Assembly (NCBI GenBank): GCA_902491415.1
Contig: CABUHP010000040.1
Location: 1 to 10,249, forward strand
DNA length: 10,249 nucleotides
Origin: an uncultured Collinsella sp.
Lineage (GTDB): Bacteria > Actinomycetota > Coriobacteriia > Coriobacteriales > Coriobacteriaceae
Reading direction: 5' to 3'
The notes beneath the pieces are model-generated. The model made no database searches and had not been told where the DNA came from. It was given only the letters and a program-made list of their open reading frames with translations. Of this stretch, positions 1 to 6,807 are shown one piece after another. The translations under genes were made by a program, and so were the position numbers. Positions within the stretch are counted from its first letter, which is position 1. Each line of letters begins with the position of its first letter.

Positions 1-532
1 GGTTAACTGGAACGTCGAGCGCCGGCATGCCGGTAGAGGTCTCATCCAGATCGGTTGCAGCCCAGGAATCGTAGGCAACCTGATGGGCAACGGGCTCATC
101 GAGCCTTGCGACCGGAGGCTTGCGTGCCGCAGGAACAGGCAACTGCTGGGCGCTGTACATAACAGTGCTGTCGGCCGATTTGCCCTGCGTCGCTGCTGCG
201 AGAAATGCCGCCGTCTCGGATGGGTCACTTGCGGGGCGGGGAGCGGGCGTGGGCGCCGAAGTGGGTGCGGGTGTAGGCGCGGGCGTCGAAACAGCCGACT
301 GCGCAGGAGTCGGCGCAGATGCGGTCTTAGGCGCAAGTGCGGGATTGGGGCTTGACGGGCGAGCCGCGCCGCCGCCCATGAGTTCGTCGGCGGTCCACGG
401 GCGATCATCCATCACATCGTCAAGGCTCAGCGAAAACAGGTCGTCTTCACCCTCATCGAACATGCGGTGCACATGTCCACCAATTGCCGGAATCAATCCG
501 CGACCGGTGCATGATGCCTTGCTCAACGCCAT
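1..532 (-). CDS. Unrecognised protein with Ala/Pro-rich linker, N-terminal part only (cut by window edge)
   Basis: The frame is open from an ATG at 532 down to position 1, giving 177 residues with no stop, so the C-terminal part lies outside the window. I do not recognise the family. The N-terminus (residues 1-55) is acidic, with a stretch MFDEGEDDLFSLSLDD at 24-39. Residues about 58-100 are a low-complexity linker of Ala, Pro, Thr and Ser (for example TPAPTPAPTSAPTPAPRP). After it comes a more ordinary hydrophilic stretch with no clear membrane segment or signal peptide. The start is supported by AAAGGA about 8 bases upstream and by a perfect TATAAT further up. A second in-frame ATG (residue 24) is possible but has a poorer ribosome site. 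The acidic head plus flexible linker suggests an interaction or scaffold protein whose folded domain lies beyond the edge; that is only a guess. It is probably unrelated to the purine-type cluster. Confidence 0.7.
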   Translation of the reverse strand, partial: MALSKASCTGRGLIPAIGGHVHRMFDEGEDDLFSLSLDDVMDDRPWTADELMGGGAARPSSPNPALAPKTASAPTPAQSAVSTPAPTPAPTSAPTPAPRPASDPSETAAFLAAATQGKSADSTVMYSAQQLPVPAARKPPVARLDEPVAHQVAYDSWAATDLDETSTGMPALDVPVN

Positions 533-566
533 TCTGTTCCATCCTTTCGAAATACTAATGACATCG

Positions 567-572
567 ATTATA
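567..572 (-). promoter_or_regulatory. Probable -10 box for the partial gene at 1-532
   Basis: The minus strand reads a perfect TATAAT here, 34 bases before the ATG at 532, which predicts a short leader. No good -35 hexamer is seen 16-18 bases upstream, so an activator or relaxed promoter is possible. It implies that this gene has its own transcription rather than only read-through from the regulator gene 123 bases upstream. The rest of 533-655 shows no convincing terminator or small gene. Confidence 0.5.
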
Positions 573-655
573 TGGAACTTCCCAAGCGGCTCGGTCTTGG
601 ATTCGTGCTTTCCAGAACTCGCGCCCAAAAGGGGAGGGGCAATCCAGGCGAGCGC

Positions 656-1309
656 CTACTTGTCGCCGGCCGCCGCCTTGGCCTCATTGAGGTAGCTATA
701 AAAACTGTACTTGGAGATGCCAAAGAACTCGCAGGCGCGCTCGCTCGACTTGGAAATGAGGAAGGCGCCGCGACGGTCGAGGTAGCCAATGGCACGAATA
801 CGCTCGTCTTTGGTCATGAGTGCCGCGGGCTTGCCCACAAACTGCTCGCACTCGTGCAGCAGGTCCTCGAGCAGGTCGCCGATGTTCTTGGTAATGGGCT
901 CGGGCTCGGTATAGCCCGTGCCGCCGGTGCCGGTAAAGGCGTCGAGCGAACGCTCAAAAGCCTTCATAAGCGTAATGTCAAAGTTGATGCCCAAAATGCC
1001 GACGGGCTTGCCCTCGTCGTTGCGGATAAAGATGGTCGAGGACTTGAGCAGCTTGCCATCGGTGGTTTTAGTGAGGTACGGCTCGCGGTCGTGTACGTCG
1101 GTGGCGCCCTCGTGCATGGACTCAAACACGATATGGCTGGGGCCGTCACCCAGTTTGCGTCCGCTGACGTGGCCGTTTTCGATCACTACGATGGAGTGGT
1201 CCACGTCCTCGGTCTCCAGATCGTGGACGACGACTTCGCAGTTGGGGCCAAATTGGAGCGCCAGACCGTGTGCGAGGCGCTTGTAAAACTCAATCTGTGC
1301 GGGGGTCAT
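656..1309 (-). CDS. YheO/DauR-type transcriptional regulator (PAS_6 + HTH_22)
   Basis: The 217-residue protein has the two-domain plan of the COG2964 family. A YheO-like PAS domain spans about residues 5-118 (features NCEVVVHDLE at 23-32, then KTTDGKLLKSSTIFIRND at 81-98 and GILGINFDIT at 104-113). A C-terminal HTH_22 DNA-binding domain spans about 145-210 (TKDERIRAIGYLDRRGAF, then FFGISKYSFYSYLNEA as the recognition part). Family members sense small molecules and act as repressors or activators; DauR of Pseudomonas represses D-arginine use genes. The ATG at 1309 is chosen because GGAAGG sits about 6 bases upstream and the family starts with this PxQ-type helix; an in-frame ATG at 1384 would add 25 residues with no family support. 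It is transcribed away from dpaL, so it most likely controls the yge-type operon, probably through the paired palindromes at 1429-1494. The ligand is not visible from sequence; a purine breakdown product or an amino acid is plausible. Confidence 0.9.
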   Translation of the reverse strand: MTPAQIEFYKRLAHGLALQFGPNCEVVVHDLETEDVDHSIVVIENGHVSGRKLGDGPSHIVFESMHEGATDVHDREPYLTKTTDGKLLKSSTIFIRNDEGKPVGILGINFDITLMKAFERSLDAFTGTGGTGYTEPEPITKNIGDLLEDLLHECEQFVGKPAALMTKDERIRAIGYLDRRGAFLISKSSERACEFFGISKYSFYSYLNEAKAAAGDK

Positions 1310-1428
1310 GGGTACCTTCCTAAAAATTAGTTTGGGCACACTTTGCCATAAACCACACATGACCGCAAACAAATCCATCAACAAGGCAATTCATGACCGT
1401 TCGGCGGCGAAAAGGTACCGATTACGGC

Positions 1429-1443
1429 AACAAACAATTTGTT
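1429..1443. promoter_or_regulatory. Operator-like palindrome, copy 1
   Basis: The sequence reads AACAAA, three bases, then TTTGTT, a perfect 6-bp inverted repeat. With its right flank (AGG) it matches copy 2 at 1480-1497 in 15 of 18 positions. The differences are A-for-T swaps in the spacer and just outside the dyad. Duplication with conserved symmetry argues for a dimeric protein binding site. The divergent PAS/HTH_22 regulator is the obvious candidate binder (inference). Confidence 0.6.
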
Positions 1444-1468
1444 AGGTTTGCCAATCAAAAAGTGTGAT
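1439..1468 (+). promoter_or_regulatory. Weak candidate promoter for dpaL operon
   Basis: TTGTTA (1439-1444) and TGTGAT (1463-1468) are separated by 18 bases and each match the sigma-70-type consensus at 4 of 6 positions. If used, transcription would begin near 1475. Palindrome copy 1 would then overlap the -35 box and copy 2 would lie just after the start point, a layout that fits repression. This is only a candidate. Confidence 0.25.
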
Positions 1469-1479
1469 AGAACAGTGCT

Positions 1480-1494
1480 AACAAACTTTTTGTT
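1480..1494. promoter_or_regulatory. Operator-like palindrome, copy 2
   Basis: The same dyad as copy 1 recurs: AACAAA, three bases (CTT), TTTGTT. The centres of the two copies are 51 bases apart, close to five helical turns, so proteins bound at both would sit on roughly the same DNA face. It lies 92 bases before the dpaL ATG. Confidence 0.6.
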
Positions 1495-1586
1495 TGGCAT
1501 CCACATAAAAGTTCAGTCGCATGAATGGGAATGGGCTGAAACGCGTATGCGGGGGCCGGCAAGAGAGGACTTAAGGAGTTCACCGT

Positions 1587-2801
1587 ATGGCCGATAAGAT
1601 CCAGTGGGCGGGCAACACGATGCCCAAGAGCGATGACAAGCACTTGGGAATCATGAGCCTCGACCACGTGAAGAAGGCCCGTGCCTTCCACCAGTCGTTC
1701 CCCCAGTACACCGTCACTCCGCTTGCCCGCCTGGACGGCCAGGCCGCGCGCCTGGGCCTGTCCAACCTGTGCGTTAAGGACGAGAGCTATCGCTTTGGCC
1801 TCAACGCCTTTAAGGTCCTGGGCGGCTCGTTTGCCATGGCCAACTACATTGCCGACGAGACCGGCAAGGACGTTGCCGACTGCACCTTCGATTACCTGAC
1901 CTCCGATCAGCTTGCCAAGGACTTTGGCCAGGCCACCTTCTTTACCGCCACCGACGGCAATCATGGCCGCGGCGTGGCATGGGCTGCCAACAAGCTGGGC
2001 CAGAAGGCCGTCGTGCACATGCCCAAGGGTTCTACCAAGCCCCGCTTCGATAACATCGCCGCCGAGGGCGCCACGGTGACCATCGAAGAGGTCAACTACG
2101 ACGAGTGCGTGCGCATGGCCGCCGCCGAGGCCGATGCCTGCGAGCGCGGCGTCATCGTTCAGGACACCGCCTGGGAGGGCTACGAGAAGATCCCGTCCTG
2201 GATCATGGAGGGTTACGGCACCATGGCCTCCGAGGCTGCCGAGCAGCTGCGCGAGATGGCCATCAACCGCCCGACGCACGTGTTTGTCCAGGCTGGCGTG
2301 GGTTCGCTCGCCGGCGCCGTGGTGGGCTACTTTACCAACCTGTATCCCGATAACCCGCCGACCTTCGTTGTGGTCGAGTGCGCTCCGGCCGCCTGCCTGT
2401 ACAAGGGCGCTGCCGCCGGCGACGGCGACCCGCGCATCGTGGACGGCGACATGCCCTCCATCATGGCCGGCCTGTGCTGCGGCGAGCCCAACATCCTGGG
2501 CTGGGATATCCTGCGCAACCACACCACCGCCTTCGTGTCCTGCCCCGACTGGGTCACCGCTCGCGGCATGCGCACCCTGGGTGCTCCCGAGAAGGGTGAC
2601 CCGCGCGTCATTTCCGGCGAGTCCGGCGCAGTGACCACCGGCCTGGTCGAGACCCTCATGCTCGATCCCGAGTACGCCGAGCTCAAGGAACTCATCGGTC
2701 TGGACAAGACGAGTTCCGTGCTCTGCTTCTCCACGGAAGGTGACACGGACCCCGACCAGTATCGCCGCATTGTTTGGGAAGGCGAATATCCCACTTGCTA
2801 A
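1587..2801 (+). CDS. dpaL: Diaminopropionate ammonia-lyase (YgeX/DpaL)
   Basis: A PLP enzyme of fold type II that converts 2,3-diaminopropionate to pyruvate and two ammonia in the cytosol. The 404 residues fit the family (about 398 in E. coli). The PLP lysine is K76 in FGLNAFKVLGGS (70-81). The catalytic aspartate of TDGNHGRG is D123, and the second conserved aspartate is D193 in VQDTAWEGY. The phosphate-binding loop GVGSLAG is at 237-243. SGESGAVTTG (343-352) and FSTEGDTDP (381-389) complete the cofactor pocket. The start is fixed by AAGGAG 8 bases upstream. It is the first gene of a four-gene operon and lies opposite the regulator gene. In the inferred pathway it is the last carbon step, feeding pyruvate to central metabolism. 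All key residues are present, so an active enzyme is expected. Confidence 0.96.
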   Translation: MADKIQWAGNTMPKSDDKHLGIMSLDHVKKARAFHQSFPQYTVTPLARLDGQAARLGLSNLCVKDESYRFGLNAFKVLGGSFAMANYIADETGKDVADCTFDYLTSDQLAKDFGQATFFTATDGNHGRGVAWAANKLGQKAVVHMPKGSTKPRFDNIAAEGATVTIEEVNYDECVRMAAAEADACERGVIVQDTAWEGYEKIPSWIMEGYGTMASEAAEQLREMAINRPTHVFVQAGVGSLAGAVVGYFTNLYPDNPPTFVVVECAPAACLYKGAAAGDGDPRIVDGDMPSIMAGLCCGEPNILGWDILRNHTTAFVSCPDWVTARGMRTLGAPEKGDPRVISGESGAVTTGLVETLMLDPEYAELKELIGLDKTSSVLCFSTEGDTDPDQYRRIVWEGEYPTC

Positions 2802-2806
2802 TCGTT

Positions 2807-2834
2807 GGAGCGGAGTAAATAGGTATCGCTCCGC
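2807..2834 (+). other. Stem-loop between dpaL and ygeY
   Basis: GGAGCG (2807-2812) can pair with CGCTCC (2827-2832); a register-shifted alternative pairs GCGGAG (2810-2815) with CTCCGC (2829-2834). No T-run follows, so it is not a standard terminator. It could protect or process the mRNA between the two genes, which are 74 bases apart. Low certainty of function. Confidence 0.4.
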
Positions 2835-2875
2835 CACCTCACAGGTAGATTCCTTCGTTTGAAAGGTTATGAACA

Positions 2876-4261
2876 ATGGCTAAAGAACTCGATTTCGACG
2901 CTATCAAGGCTGCTGCTGAGTCTCATCGTGCTGATATGACTCGCTTCCTGCGCGCTATGATCTCGCACCCCTCTGAGTCCTGCGAGGAGGGTGAGGTTGT
3001 TGCCTGCATCAAGGCCGAGATGGAGAGCCTTGGCTATGACGAGGTCAAGGTTGACGGCCTGGGCAACGTCATGGGCTTTATGGGCGAGGGCGACAAGATC
3101 ATCGCCATCGACTCCCACATCGACACCGTCGGCATCGGCAACATCGAGAACTGGGATGCCGATCCCTATGAGGGCTACGAGACCGACGAAATCATCTACG
3201 GCCGCGGTGGCTCCGACCAGGAGGGCGGCATGGCTTCTGCTACCTACGCCGCCAAGATGATGAAGGACATGGGCCTCATCCCCGAGGGCTACAAGATCAT
3301 GGTCGTCGGCACCGTCCAGGAAGAGGACTGCGACGGCATGTGCTGGCAGTACATCTACAACAAGGACGGCATTAAGCCCGAGTTCGTCATTTCCACCGAG
3401 CCTACCGACGGCGGCATCTATCGCGGTCACCGCGGCCGTATGGAGATCCGCGTCGACGTTCACGGTACCTCCTGCCACGGCTCTGCTCCCGACCGCGGCG
3501 ACAACGCCATCTACAAGATGGCTGACATCATCGCCGACGTCCGCGCCCTCAACAACAACGGCTGCGACGAGTCGACCGACATCAAGGGTCTCGTCAAGAT
3601 GCTCGACCCCAAGTACAACCCCGAGCACTACGAGGATGCCCGCTTCCTGGGCCGCGGCACCTGCACCGTCAGCCAGATCTTCTACACCAGCCCCAGCCGC
3701 TGCGCCGTGGCCGATTCCTGCGCCATCTCCATCGACCGTCGCATGACCGCCGGCGAGACTTGGGAGTCCTGCCTGGACGAGATCCGCAACCTGCCGGCCG
3801 CCAAGAAGTACGGCGACGACGTGAAGGTCTCCATGTACATGTACGACCGTCCGTCCTGGACCGGCGAGGTCTACGAGACCGAGGCTTACTTCCCCACGTG
3901 GATCAACAAGGAGACCGCTCCGCACGTCAAGGCCCTCGTCGACGCCCACAAGGCCATGTTCGGTGACGAGCGCATCGGCTGCGAGCCCAGCATGGACAAG
4001 CGCACCGGTCGCCCGCTGTGCGACAAGTGGACCTTCTCCACGAACTGCGTTTCCATCCAGGGCCGCTACGGCATCCCCTGCGTGGGCTTTGGCCCGGGTG
4101 CCGAGTCTCAGGCTCACGCTCCCAACGAGGTCACCTACAAGGACGACCTGGTCACCGCTGCCGCCATGTATGTGGCTGCCCTGAACCTCTACGATCCGAG
4201 CCAGGCCGATGGCGACGCCACCGTGTTCCGCGCTGGTCTGACCAACAACAAGATCGATTAG
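2876..4261 (+). CDS. ygeY: M20-family amidohydrolase YgeY
   Basis: A zinc-dependent M20 peptidase/deacylase family protein, cytosolic, closest to YgeY of E. coli. Metal ligands and catalytic residues are visible: H81 and D83 in [12 protein letters not shown]114 in [11 protein letters not shown]149/E150 in [11 protein letters not shown]175 in STEPT, and H414 in ESQAHAPNE. The dimerisation-domain signature [20 protein letters not shown] lies at 196-215. The protein has 461 residues, against about 403 recalled for E. coli YgeY. The extra length appears as an insert near 229-257, another near 364-382 and a C-terminal tail after about 438. The start has AAAGG 9 bases upstream. Its place between dpaL and ygeW suggests that it hydrolyses an N-acyl or N-carbamoyl (ureido) group from an intermediate leading to 2,3-diaminopropionate. 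The family is certain; the substrate is inferred. Confidence 0.93.
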   Translation: MAKELDFDAIKAAAESHRADMTRFLRAMISHPSESCEEGEVVACIKAEMESLGYDEVKVDGLGNVMGFMGEGDKIIAIDSHIDTVGIGNIENWDADPYEGYETDEIIYGRGGSDQEGGMASATYAAKMMKDMGLIPEGYKIMVVGTVQEEDCDGMCWQYIYNKDGIKPEFVISTEPTDGGIYRGHRGRMEIRVDVHGTSCHGSAPDRGDNAIYKMADIIADVRALNNNGCDESTDIKGLVKMLDPKYNPEHYEDARFLGRGTCTVSQIFYTSPSRCAVADSCAISIDRRMTAGETWESCLDEIRNLPAAKKYGDDVKVSMYMYDRPSWTGEVYETEAYFPTWINKETAPHVKALVDAHKAMFGDERIGCEPSMDKRTGRPLCDKWTFSTNCVSIQGRYGIPCVGFGPGAESQAHAPNEVTYKDDLVTAAAMYVAALNLYDPSQADGDATVFRAGLTNNKID

Positions 4262-4283
4262 TCCCATTCCTCGATTTTGTTGA

Positions 4284-4308
4284 GCCGGGGGCCGCTCGTG
4301 TCCCCGGC
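4284..4308 (+). terminator. GC-rich hairpin after ygeY (terminator-like, no T-run)
   Basis: GCCGGGG (4284-4290) and CCCCGGC (4302-4308) form a perfect 7-bp stem with an 11-base loop, starting 23 bases after the ygeY stop. No T-run follows, so it may only attenuate or end transcription with help, or stabilise the upstream mRNA. It begins the 201-base gap before ygeW. Confidence 0.45.
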
Positions 4309-4316
4309 ACCCCCTG

Positions 4317-4344
4317 TTGACTTGGGGCCCGCGGTCGTTATCTC
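4317..4344 (+). promoter_or_regulatory. Weak candidate internal promoter before ygeW
   Basis: TTGACT (4317-4322) matches the -35 consensus at 5 of 6 positions. With a 16-base spacer the -10 would be TATCTC (4339-4344), which is poor. If real, it would give ygeW-arcC a start separate from dpaL-ygeY with a leader of about 110 bases. Confidence 0.22.
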
Positions 4345-4379
4345 CCATGCTTCCTCAACGGTAGCGGGTCCTCGTCATA

Positions 4380-4419
4380 GTGCTCTGCATGTTCTAGCCA
4401 CACGCGCATGCCGGAGCAC
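4380..4419 (+). other. Interrupted stem-loop in the ygeW leader
   Basis: GTGCTC (4380-4385) pairs with GAGCAC (4414-4419), and GCATG (4387-4391) pairs with CATGC (4407-4411). This makes an 11-bp stem with a small asymmetric internal loop and a 15-base apical loop. It ends 43 bases before the ygeW ATG and leaves the ribosome site (GAAAGGA, 4449-4455) free. It may be an mRNA processing or regulatory element; no known riboswitch class is recognised. Confidence 0.4.
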
Positions 4420-4462
4420 ATCTACTCATTGCGATCGTTTCACCTTTAGAAAGGACATTTCC

Positions 4463-5665
4463 ATGGACGCCAAGTTTACCGAGCTCGTCGAGCAGCTGAA
4501 CGGCCTCGATTTTAAGGGTATGTACGGCAGCGACTTCCTGCACACCTGGGACAAGACCACCGATGAGCTCAAGGCTCTCTACATCGTCGCCGACGCCCTG
4601 CGCGAGCTGCGCGAGAACAACGTCTCGTCCAAGATCTTCGACTCGGGTCTGGCCGTCTCCCTGTTCCGCGACAACTCCACCCGTACGCGCTTCTCCTTCT
4701 CTAAGGCCGCCAACCTGCTCGGCCTTGAGCTGCAGGACCTGGACGAGAAGAAGTCCCAGATCGCTCACGGCGAGACCGTCCGCGAGACCGCTACCATGAT
4801 CTCCTTCATGGCCGACGTCATCGGCATCCGCGACGACATGTACATCGGCAAGGGCGACGCCTACATGGCCGAGGTCTCCGAGTCTGTCCAGCAGGCTTAC
4901 GAGGACGGCGTTCTGGATCATCGTCCCACGCTCATCTCCCTGCAGTCCGATTCCGACCACCCCACGCAGTCCTCTGCCGACATGCTCTACCTCATCAACG
5001 AGTTTGGCGGCCTCGAGAACCTCAAGGGCAAGAAGGTTGCCGTCACCTGGGCCTATTCGCCCTCTTACGGCAAGCCGCTGTCCTGCCCGCAGTCGCTGAT
5101 CAGCCTGCTGCCCCGCTTTGGCATGGACGTCACCTTGGCCCACCCCGAGGGCTACGACCTCATGCCCGAGGTCGTCGAGCGCGCCAAGGGCTATGCCGCC
5201 GAGTCCGGCACCACCTTTAAGCAGGTCAACACCATGGCCGAGGCCTTCAAGGGCGCCGACATCGTGATCCCCAAGAGTTGGGCTCCGTTTGCCGCCATGG
5301 AGAAGCGTACCAATCTGTACGCCGAGGGCGACGACGCCGGCATCGCAGCGCTCGAGAAGGAGCTGCTCGCCCAGAACGCCACCCATCAGGACTGGTGCTC
5401 CACGACTGAGCTCATGGAGAAGACTGCCAACGGCCAGGACACTATCTTTATGCACCCGCTGCCCGCCGACATCTCCGGTGTCTCTTGCGAACACGGCGAG
5501 GTCAACGCCGACGTCTTCGACATGCACCGCGTGGGCATGTACAAGGAGGCCAGCTACAAGCCGTACGCCATCGCAGCCATGATGTTCCTGCAGAAGGTTG
5601 CCGATCCCGCCGCTACCCTCAAGGCCCTCGACGAGCGCAACACCGCCCGTTGGTTCCAGGCCTAA
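4463..5665 (+). CDS. ygeW: Knotted carbamoyltransferase YgeW
   Basis: A 400-residue member of the aspartate/ornithine carbamoyltransferase superfamily, the YgeW branch with a knotted C-terminal domain (about 396 residues in E. coli). The carbamoyl-phosphate loop is DNSTRTRFSF (70-79). KSQIAHGETVRETA (97-110) supplies the second phosphate-loop region, QSDSDHPTQSSADM (161-174) carries the HPxQ motif, and HPLPADI (331-337) is the conserved C-terminal carbamoyl-phosphate motif. The ATG at 4463 is chosen over the in-frame ATG at 4277 because GAAAGGA lies 7 bases upstream, the family begins here, and the extra 62 residues look like translated leader. arcC follows 14 bases after the stop. That pairing suggests YgeW runs in the breakdown direction, transferring a carbamoyl group from a ureido compound to phosphate, with the kinase then making ATP. 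The substrate is not settled from sequence. Confidence 0.95.
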   Translation: MDAKFTELVEQLNGLDFKGMYGSDFLHTWDKTTDELKALYIVADALRELRENNVSSKIFDSGLAVSLFRDNSTRTRFSFSKAANLLGLELQDLDEKKSQIAHGETVRETATMISFMADVIGIRDDMYIGKGDAYMAEVSESVQQAYEDGVLDHRPTLISLQSDSDHPTQSSADMLYLINEFGGLENLKGKKVAVTWAYSPSYGKPLSCPQSLISLLPRFGMDVTLAHPEGYDLMPEVVERAKGYAAESGTTFKQVNTMAEAFKGADIVIPKSWAPFAAMEKRTNLYAEGDDAGIAALEKELLAQNATHQDWCSTTELMEKTANGQDTIFMHPLPADISGVSCEHGEVNADVFDMHRVGMYKEASYKPYAIAAMMFLQKVADPAATLKALDERNTARWFQA

Positions 5666-5679
5666 AGCTGGGCTGAGAA

Positions 5680-6630
5680 ATGGCTAAGCGTATCGTTGTC
5701 GCCCTGGGCGGAAACGCCCTCGGCGCCAACCTTCCCGAGCAGATGGAGGCCGTCAAGACGACTTCCAAGGCTATCGTCGACCTGATCGAGGAGGGCAACG
5801 AGGTCGTCGTCGTGCATGGCAACGGTCCCCAGGTGGGCATGATCGCCAACGCGATGGCTGAGCTCACGCGCTCTAATCCTCAGAAGTACGTTCCCTGCCC
5901 CTTGTCCGTTTGCGGCGCCATGAGCCAGGGCTACATTGGCTATGACCTGCAAAATGCGCTGCGCGAGGAAATGCTCGACCGCAATATCGACAAGGGTGTC
6001 GCCACCGTGCTCACCCAGGTCGAGGTTGCGGCAGACGACCCGGCCTTTGCCGACCCGGTCAAGCCGATTGGTCCGTGGATGAGCGAGGCCGAGGCCAAGG
6101 AGCTGGAGGCCGACCGCGGCTACCAGTTCATCCACGACGAGAAGCAGGGCTTCCGTCGCGTGGTTGCCTCGCCCAAGCCCGTGAACATCGTCGAGCTCGA
6201 CACCATTAAGTCGCTCGTCGAGTCCAACCATGTGGTGATCTCCTGCGGCGGCGGTGGCATTCCCGCCACCAAGGCCCAGGGCAACCACCTTAAGGGCGCT
6301 GCCGCCGTCATCGATAAGGACTTTGCGGCCGAGAAGCTCGCCGAACAGCTCGATGCCGATGCCCTGGTTATCCTGACGGCCGTGGAGAAGGTTGCCATTG
6401 GCTTTGGCACCGACCACGAGCAGTGGCTCGACACGCTGACCGCGGCTGACGTAAAGCGTCTGTCCGAGGCCAACGAGTTCGGTCGCGGCTCCATGCTGCC
6501 CAAGGTCCAGGCAGCCTCGACATTTGCCGAGAGCAAGCCGGGCCGCACGGCGCTCATCACACTGCTCGAGAAGGCGCGCGATGGCCTTGCCGGCAAGACC
6601 GGTACCACGTTTACCGGCGACGCTGAGTAG
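5680..6630 (+). CDS. arcC: Carbamate kinase (ArcC/YqeA type)
   Basis: This cytosolic enzyme catalyses carbamoyl phosphate + ADP to carbamate + ATP. At 316 residues it has the normal length of the amino-acid-kinase-fold family. Seen motifs are the N-terminal VALGGNAL (7-14), HGNGPQVG (46-53), CGGGGIPA (189-196), VIDKDFAAEKLA (210-221) with its nucleotide-site lysine, and GRGSMLPKVQAA (268-279). The gene lies 14 bases after ygeW and has only a weak ribosome site (CTGAG upstream), so translation may be coupled to ygeW. As the only energy-yielding step next to a carbamoyltransferase, it most likely captures ATP from ureide breakdown; the E. coli counterpart in the same block is YqeA. No arginine deiminase gene is seen nearby, which argues against a classical arginine pathway. 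The operon ends here, with a hairpin terminator starting 18 bases downstream. Confidence 0.95.
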   Translation: MAKRIVVALGGNALGANLPEQMEAVKTTSKAIVDLIEEGNEVVVVHGNGPQVGMIANAMAELTRSNPQKYVPCPLSVCGAMSQGYIGYDLQNALREEMLDRNIDKGVATVLTQVEVAADDPAFADPVKPIGPWMSEAEAKELEADRGYQFIHDEKQGFRRVVASPKPVNIVELDTIKSLVESNHVVISCGGGGIPATKAQGNHLKGAAAVIDKDFAAEKLAEQLDADALVILTAVEKVAIGFGTDHEQWLDTLTAADVKRLSEANEFGRGSMLPKVQAASTFAESKPGRTALITLLEKARDGLAGKTGTTFTGDAE

Positions 6631-6647
6631 GCATATCTGCACCATTG

Positions 6648-6683
6648 AGGAGGGTGCCCTGCGTCGCGGGGTGCCCTCCTTTG
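6648..6683 (+). terminator. Hairpin terminator after arcC
   Basis: AGGAGGG (6648-6654) pairs perfectly with CCCTCCT (6674-6680). The inside can extend the stem to about 15 pairs, including some G-T pairs, with a 3-base loop. A short TTT ends the structure. The T-run is brief, but the stem is strong and the position just after the operon's last stop fits a Rho-independent terminator. It separates the dpaL-arcC operon from mocA-hyuA. Confidence 0.72.
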
Positions 6684-6749
6684 TGCTATGGAGAGCCAAG
6701 GGTCGTTCGCTGGAAAACGAGTGCGTGCCTGTTCCGACGGAGTGTGAGC

Positions 6750-6777
6750 TTGGTATGGTGGGTATAGCAACTATGGT
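6750..6777 (+). promoter_or_regulatory. Candidate promoter for mocA-hyuA
   Basis: TTGGTA (6750-6755) and TATGGT (6772-6777) are 16 bases apart and each match 4 of 6 consensus positions. They lie between the arcC terminator and the mocA ribosome site, where a promoter is expected. No copy of the AACAAA-N3-TTTGTT palindrome is seen here, so control by the same regulator is not evident. Confidence 0.3.
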
Positions 6778-6807
6778 GTCCAAAGCAGCCAGGGGAGGTT
6801 TGCGGAG

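Larger units (their letters stand above)
1310..1586. promoter_or_regulatory. Divergent control region between the regulator gene and dpaL
   Basis: This 277-base gap is clearly richer in A and T than the genes on either side and has no coding potential. It contains the two matching palindromes listed separately, plus a single unpaired AACAAA half at 1368-1373 nearer the regulator gene. Near the dpaL end is a strong ribosome site, AAGGAG at 1573-1578, 8 bases before the ATG. No terminator and no riboswitch-like conserved core was recognised. It must hold the promoters of both divergent genes, but no pair of hexamers close to consensus is seen for the regulator. Confidence 0.75.

Noticed and set aside
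533..655. Terminator after the regulator gene
   Set aside because: Only short imperfect pairing (GCCC/GGGC and CTCG/CGAG) was seen, without a convincing stem and T-run.
1310..1384. In-frame upstream ATG that would extend the PAS/HTH_22 regulator by 25 residues
   Set aside because: GGAAGG precedes the ATG at 1309, and the family begins there; the extension is AT-rich intergenic sequence.
1310..1586. Possible purine riboswitch before dpaL
   Set aside because: The conserved purine-riboswitch core and its P1-P2-P3 layout were not found; the visible structure is short DNA-type palindromes.
1455..2876. Long open frame on the minus strand over dpaL (473 codons)
   Set aside because: It is antisense to a gene with all catalytic motifs; its Gly/Ala/Val/His-rich translation is typical of the mirror frame of high-GC genes.
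2867..4348. Long open frame on the minus strand over ygeY (493 codons)
   Set aside because: It is a mirror-frame artefact of GC-rich codon use; no family motif is seen in it.
4277..4462. In-frame upstream ATG that would extend YgeW by 62 residues
   Set aside because: It has no ribosome site, the extension does not look like protein and crosses the leader hairpin, and the ATG at 4463 has a good GAAAGGA site and fits the family N-terminus.
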